This document shows positions 58,327 through 64,000 of a DNA stretch of 64,000 nucleotides, one piece after another; the first letter of the stretch is position 1, and each line of letters begins with the position of its first letter. A model generated the notes under the pieces. It had not been told where the DNA came from. It worked only from the letters and a program-made list of their open reading frames with translations, and did no database searches. Made by a program: the position numbers and the translations under genes. The DNA is from Siderastrea siderea (taxonomy: Eukaryota; Cnidaria; Anthozoa; Scleractinia; Rhizangiidae). The stretch spans positions 72,157,562 to 72,221,561 of the forward strand of contig OZ034969.1 in the NCBI GenBank assembly GCA_964030785.1, in the 5' to 3' direction.

Positions 58327-58788
58327 TAAATATTGCGGCACCGTCACCTTGTGATCTCAGGTAGTTATAGGCGAGGTTACCTCGATTAAACATGTATATA
58401 TTTCGGTGTGGTTCAGTCAAAGCACAGTGGTCTGTTCCAGAGGGTGATATCAAGGAGCATCAAGTTGTTGAGCCCAGTTTTAAGAACACATTGTGTCAAC
58501 CCAACTTTTGCCTTCCTCGACTATCAAAATCGGCATTGAACCGCCAGAAACGCAAGAAATTAACAGTATCAACGAAATAAACGCATCAGTTCGTCAGGTG
58601 TGTTCGCGTACACGGTAAGCTGATATTTCCTACATTTTATTCTGGCACGTCCTGCACTTCAGAGTGAAATCGTTCGTTTGCTATATTAACCACCAGAGAG
58701 AATTAACAACAGCTTATTTACTAAAAGCAACTACAGTAAAATCAACTTCATTCCACCTGGGAAGTCGAAGAGGCATTTCTTTAAGAGA

Positions 58789-61700
58789 ATGGCTGAATAC
58801 TCCTTTATTGTACTGTTGGTTGCTTTACTTTGTTTCGTACCTACATCTAACGGAGCAAGCTATTACTGGAAGGCCGAAACAGCAGCCAGACTCGAAACAA
58901 AACACGGAATTCCTGTTCCGTCCAGGCGCCAGTTGTTCAAAAGTTGGATAGCGCTATCCACCGGATAAATCTCTATCCAGTGGATAACGCAATTGGTTTC
59001 CCTAATACTTATCCACTGGATAGTGATTTATCCGGTGGATAGTGCTATCCAACTTTTGAACAACTGGGGCCAGGGCAGTAACTTGTTACCTGAACAAACA
59101 AGATAGCGTCGGCTTTAAGTTCCGGTTTAATGTCAGCTGGGCTCTGAATAAGTATGTACTGACAGACATTGTGAACAGTACTTTAGTTGAAGTCGTTTTC
59201 GTATTTTTGTGCTCTTCAACCATGAAGTTGGATTTCCATAATTCAAGAACATTGTCAACAAGAATATTTTACTTAATCTGGGATTCAAAGGCGAGTGCAG
59301 AGTGTGGATGCGAAATTTTCTTGTCTGGACCAGGGCAACTGGTTTGCTGGGGGAAAAGACGTTTATATCAGACTTTACAAATTATACGAATCCGGAGGAC
59401 AATGAAACCCTTCCAACCTACTTCAAAGAAATTGCGTACGTTTTTGGTTATAACAGTTATATTCAAAACTTTCCCGGCATGTTTTCCAACACAAAGTATG
59501 TCTGGCCGAATCTGGAAGGAATTCATTTTAATAATATGTCAATTAGGAGCGTTCCAAGTCGGTAGAAACTTACAATGCCTTTGTTGCAATCCCTTGTTTT
59601 GACAAACAACAACTTGACAAAACCACCAGAATTTCCTTGGAATAACTCAACGCTTGAAATTTACCGTGAACTGAGAAGAACGGACAGGGAAGATAAAAAG
59701 CTGGCCCCTATACATGTGGAAAGAAACCACTATGTACGGGGATTGTACCTAAGTTACAACAACATCGAAGATCTGTCGTCTCACGAGTTTCGCGGATTCT
59801 TGCATGTGCTTCATCTTCAAGGAAATGGTTTAAGAAAAGTTGGACTTACGTGTTTCCACAATTTGGTAGGAATTCAAACGATAGATCTGAGCAGAAATAA
59901 GTTGGCTTCTCTGCCCGAAAATCTGTCTCAGGGATTAAACACCTTGCAAAAAATTTACCTCGGAGAAAATAACATATCGCTTATAAAGCCAAAATTATTT
60001 GAAGGCTTGAAAAGTGTCAAGTGGATTTATTTAGATCATAACAACCTCAATTCTATTCCAAATGGTTTGTTTAAGTCATTAAACACACTCGAAGTCCTGC
60101 GTTTGGATGCTAACAAGATCACGAAAATTGAAGAAAATCCGCTCCCACAACACTCTGCTTTACGAAAGCTTTACCTTCAAAACAACAATCTGTCTTCGTT
60201 CCCTTCTTGGATATTTCGGCTGAGTAAAATTGAAGAGATCGATTTATCGTCCAATGACGTAACGTTTGAAGATCTTAACCGTACATTACGTGGTTATGAT
60301 ATACCGATCGATGATCCACCTCTAGATGACCCGATCGTTCTTAATTTGGCAAACAACAACATTGATTCAGCAGGCTTGAACGAAATAAAAGCGGACGAAC
60401 GTATTTCTCCACTGCGGCAAGCCAAGTACTCTTATTTTTGGAAAGCTTTCTCCATCAATTTCACTGGGAATCCATTAGTTTGTGATTGCATCATGTCGGC
60501 TGTCGCCAGCGAAATTAAAAAGTTGTCTGCAACAAACCCTGGAATTAGACCACGCGGTTTGAAACCTGTGATTGGCCACATCCACTGAAAAATAAATCGA
60601 TTCTGGAGATTGAAGAAAAACAGTGCAAAGAGAAGAGTCAGGCAACTGCCCTGTTGAATGCTTCTGTCAAAAACGCTGTTCAGATGGAATTGTTGTTGTT
60701 GATTGTGAGAGAAAGAGACTCATAGAAGTACCAAGCTCAATGCCACAGGGTCTAATTGAACTCAATCTAAGAAACAATGAAATCAAGGACATTCCAGCAT
60801 ACCCTTATTTGAAAAACGTGTCTGTTTTAAAACTGTCAAATAACAAAGTTGAGCGGCCGCAAGCCTTCGTGGTGCAGAAACTAAAACAAGTCAAAGTTTT
60901 TCTAATTGATTCTAATAAGCTGAAAAGTTTACCCAGAGAAATTGCAAATCTGAATTTTACAACATTGGCCTTAGATCAAAATCTGTTTAAATGTGACTGC
61001 ACAACCAAGGGGATGAAGTACTGGCTACTTGAAAACAAGCATCGAATAAGAAACATTGAAAAGGTGCTTTGTAGCTCGGACCACGCTCTTGGCCAGGCAA
61101 TGTTCAATTTGTCAGATGATGAGTTCATTTGTCGTACTGCTAACGAGAAGTCGAAGCCCTATCCTAAAGAGAATAAAGTCCTTAGAGCAACCATAGCTGC
61201 TTCTATTCTCGGTGGTCTGCTTGTTTTGATAATGATCACAGCAGTCTTGCTGTACAAGTACCATGGAGAAGTGAAGGTCTTTATGTTCACTCACTTTAAC
61301 TGGCACCCATTTGATCGCATTGATGACTCAGATCCAAACAAAATATATGACGCCTTTATATCGTACAGCGGAGAAGATCACCAGTGGGTCGTCAACACAT
61401 TACAAGAACGACTGGAAAATCACGATCCTCCATATAAACTATGCATCCACCACCGTGATTTTTGTATTGGGGCACCAATCCAGGAAAATATTTTGACAAG
61501 CGTGGATCAAAGCAAGCGCATGTTGATGGTGCTATCTCCCAGCTTTGCAAAGATTGAGTGTGTTTGCTGGAGTTTCGTGCTGCTCATCTTAGAAGATCGC
61601 ATGAATTACCTCATAAATATTCTGTTTGATGATGTTGACATGGCTGAGCTAGATGAGGAAATAAAGTTGTACATGCGCACTAACACCTATGTGAGCGTCA

Positions 61701-61810
61701 GTGACAAGTGGTTCTGGCAGAAGTTGTTCTATGCGATGCCACAGAACGCAACAAAAAAATTGATGGATAAAAGGAGTTTAGAATTAATTGAACCCGTGTC
61801 TGCAAACTAG
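58789..61810 (+). pseudogene. Toll-like receptor copy 2, disrupted
   Basis: It follows the intact gene at 50791-53760 from start codon to TIR at very high identity, but is broken. A MITE interrupts it at 58927-59069 and its frame meets a stop soon after. One base is lost near 59247. TAG at 59563-59565 replaces a Trp codon. Twelve bases are missing near 60370 (in frame). A small insertion and deletion near 60555-60570 shift the frame. In the TIR domain, near 61560-61590, one base and then eight are lost, so the segment after FAKIE is altered. A TAG at 61808 ends it early. The frames 59575-60588 and 60623-61810 stay open, which suggests recent decay. Confidence 0.93.
58927..59069. mobile_element. 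143-bp palindromic MITE inside the receptor pseudogene
   Basis: CCAGTTGTTCAAAAGTTGGA at the left is inverted at the right, and the arms pair almost along the full length (GATAGCGCTATCCACCGGAT on one side). The direct repeat CCAGG at 58922-58926 and 59070-59074 flanks it; the intact gene has one CCAGG at the same point, which is an empty site. Confidence 0.92.
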
Positions 61811-62437
61811 GGTTACTATGTGGAAACAATGCAAGAGGCTGAAAGCCGTCCTGCTGCTATTGATGACTCTGACGTGATATTACTTGTGTAATGTTAAGTA
61901 CATTCGCGGTATTTTTTTATGGTTATTCTTAGTGTGCAGTTAATCCATATAGGGAGTGTAAATTCGTACTGCTTTGATGAATTTACGTAGCAATGTCAGG
62001 ACATATCGTGCGAGCTATGGAAGCCGTTTGGAAGAAATGCAGTAGCCAAACATAGCTGTTTGGTGGTCCTTGCATGTGAAAATTTTGCACAGATTTAAAT
62101 CTCTTAAATCCGCCTTGACCCATGTTTTTTTTTTGTTACGTATCACTTTCTCTAGAAATATGAACTATTTGTTATTCAAGCGACGTGCTGTCGACTGTTG
62201 CTAGTATTGTGACTGTGAAGATTTCATTTCCAATGTCATTTCTTGTCAAATGTTAAGTGTTGAAAGTATTAGTTTCATAGACGTAGATAAATTGGATTAT
62301 TAAAGCTCTATCGAACATCTTCCGATCTTTGACAGCATGATAGCGCTTTCTTTGCTTTCCCCAGTTTCTTTTGACAGTTGGTAGCTTCCTGTTGTCTTTG
62401 TTACGTGTATTATAACTGTGAAAGTCGCTGTTTCTTA

Positions 62438-63206
62438 GGCCCCATTTATATGGAGAAAATTTGGAAATTAAATAAAACTGTCGGCCTTAAGCAGCTGAAC
62501 GTGCCGCCGCCGCCATATTTGTTTTTCTGTCCCTAGTACTAGGATCTTCCGAGCGAAGGTAGTTTACATGGTGCAAATATCTTTCTAGCGCTAGGATCGT
62601 CATATCTCTCAGCTAGGAAGATCCTAGCGCTAGGGCCAAGTACAACACTTTGCATGTAAACTAAATACAGAAAACATGGCGCTGGGATAATCCGCCTGCT
62701 AGGATCTTCCTCCCTACAACCCTTTGATAAGAAGTTGGCCCAGCTGACCGAGATAAAGTTTACCCAACTTAATTATTCCGAAATCTTACTTTGATATTCA
62801 TGACCTCACTACGCCCTTTTCCTCAAGAATTTATCGTTGATTTGATCACTGTAGCCTGTGTTTGTCTAAATTTTTCTTATTTAGTGTACATTTTGTTGAT
62901 TTAGTCGTTTTTAAACCAAAAACCAGACGTTACGTGACACGTGGCAAGCAAAAAGTCGTCCCGGGTAAGCGAGACAAAGTGTTCATATGAGAAAAAGTTG
63001 CCCGCCTGCCAAGGTTACCCTACCTGCCGAGGTGAGACAACTCCCCCCCCCCCCCCCCCGAGTTGTCCCGCTCCCCCAAGACAAGTTGTTGATCCTCATA
63101 TAAGCGATTCGTTGAACTTTTCAAAGAAACAGGTGAAAGATTAGCTCGCCCAGGGTAACATGGAGGGAGGGTTGTCTCGGGTACCCGAGACCATATAAAC
63201 GGGGCC
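62438..63206. mobile_element. 769-bp PIF/Harbinger-like MITE
   Basis: The ends GGCCCCATTTATATGG and CCATATAAACGGGGCC are inverted with one mismatch, and TTA flanks both (62435-62437, 63207-63209). Unit 1 lacks it (CTTAGTATAG near 54331). Inside, CTAGGATCTTCC-like motifs recur in both orientations and a C run lies near 63045. GGC-type ends with a TTA duplication fit PIF/Harbinger. Confidence 0.75.
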
Positions 63207-63227
63207 TTAGTGGGTCCATGCTATGTG

Positions 63228-63592
63228 TAAGTAAGTAAGTAAGTAAAGTCTTTATTTAACGTGGGTAGCACTAAAATAGCATAAAAAATACTAACAAACC
63301 AGTGGCCCTCTAAAATTATTTACAATAAAATATAAAAATACACTAGAATACGAATATTAAAACTATGGATAAACTATGAGACAATATAACGAATAAAAAT
63401 ACAAGAAATACGAGATAAAATATTAGAAAGGTAAAAAGGGTAAAAAGTGTAACTAAATTACAGAATAAAATGATTTAAAAGCTGCTGTTCTTTAAAAATT
63501 CTCTTCCAAATTAAAGAGAGTTCCTAAAAGATTTAATCGTGGGTAATTTTCGCACAGATAGCGGTGAGCTGTTCCAGGCTTGACAGGCAGTC
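63228..63592 (-). mobile_element. 5'-truncated LINE 3' end
   Basis: On the minus strand an AT-rich stretch ends AAATAAAGACTTTAC followed by (TTAC)n. Unit 1 has GCTATGTGACGGAATTCT here without the 365 bp, so it is an insertion. The family is not identifiable without the coding part. Confidence 0.6.
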
Positions 63593-64000
63593 ACGGAATT
63601 CTATTGATGCATCTTCGTATAAACGTACACGCAACGATGAAAAAGCTTTCGTAGTAAGAGGACTGTTGCAGAGCTGGTAAAAACATTAAGCAAATTTAAG
63701 AACCCAAGTTTATTGAGACGATCGACCTGAAACACAGCCTTGGTATGTTCTTAAAATTTTGGCCAATCTCAGCTTCGTGGTTCTTTTAAAAATTTCATGT
63801 TGAAAACAATGTGTGTATCCATTTCCGTTTTTCAAAGTGAAATTTCCATAAGTCGTTATCTCAAGCATTCAGGCGTGCACCTGATTGTAAATTGTACCAG
63901 AATGCTAAAATCTTGAGATGCGTTTCATTGTTTGCTTGAAAGCCTTTTTAAGTTCATGCTCAAAACAGTACTCGAATGATTGTGTTTCGTTTCTAGACAA
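63593..64000 (+). repeat. Start of a third receptor unit
   Basis: ACGGAATTCTATTGATGCAT matches 54360 onward, and AAATTTAAGAACCCAAGTTT onward matches 55055-55360. The window ends before any receptor coding sequence could follow. Confidence 0.7.

Larger units (their letters stand above)
56199..58332. mobile_element. Inserted block absent from receptor unit 1, carrying two palindromes
   Basis: Unit 1 reads straight from AATAATTGTTG into ATATTGCGGC at 50308-50323, while unit 2 has about 2.1 kb between those points. The block holds two related palindromic segments (57468-57592 and 58216-58326) and unrecognised frames. It may be more than one insertion. Confidence 0.65.
53761..58788. other. Spacer between the two receptor copies
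   Basis: The first 600 bp are 3' sequence shared with the region after copy 2 (61890-62435). From 54736 the upstream segment of unit 1 is repeated. A block at about 56199-58332 has no counterpart in unit 1. I see no conserved gene; a 109-codon minus-strand frame at 56592-56921 is unrecognised. Confidence 0.7.
61811..64000. other. Downstream of receptor copy 2, with insertions
   Basis: Colinear with the sequence after copy 1, then interrupted by a PIF/Harbinger-like MITE (62438-63206) and a LINE tail (63228-63592), and continued by the start of a third unit. No conserved coding sequence is seen. Confidence 0.7.

Overview
The window looks like nuclear DNA of a cnidarian, most likely a reef-building (scleractinian) coral. 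Supporting this are AT-rich sequence, many short exons with canonical GT/AG junctions, one-to-one animal orthologues (a BAZ1B-type chromatin remodeller, vinculin, ASH2L), intronless Toll-like receptors of the multiple-cysteine-cluster type, and dense non-autonomous transposons. I infer the group; no marker names the species.

Layout. (1) 197-15178, plus strand: the 3' part (24 exons, 1,249 residues) of a BAZ1B/WSTF-like gene; its WAC-domain end lies upstream of the window. (2) 15179-19408: intergenic, with decayed repeats. (3) 19409-43277, minus strand: vinculin, 20 exons in continuous frame, 969 residues. Its introns hold a 4.87 kb DIRS-like tyrosine-recombinase retrotransposon (27662-32529), two TTAA-flanked MITEs (one nested inside a hAT-like element), a SINE copy and several minisatellites. 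(4) A 321-bp divergent promoter separates vinculin from an ASH2L-like gene (43599-47298, plus strand), of which only the N-terminal acidic exon, the linker and the start of the core are present. (5) 49215-64000: a tandem array of Toll-like receptor units. The first gene (50791-53760) is an intact single-exon receptor; the second (58789-61810) is a pseudogene broken by a palindromic MITE, frameshifts and stops; a third unit starts at about 63593 and runs off the window.

The conserved genes (chromatin remodelling, cell adhesion, H3K4 methylation) are not an operon. VCL and ASH2L probably share a bidirectional promoter. The receptor array is the fast-evolving part: comparing its two units gives empty-site evidence for several insertions. 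I found no working tRNA, rRNA, CRISPR array or prokaryotic-type system. The most notable structures are the textbook DIRS element with its internal complementary region, the minisatellite seeded by a vinculin splice donor, the incomplete ASH2L, and the receptor array.
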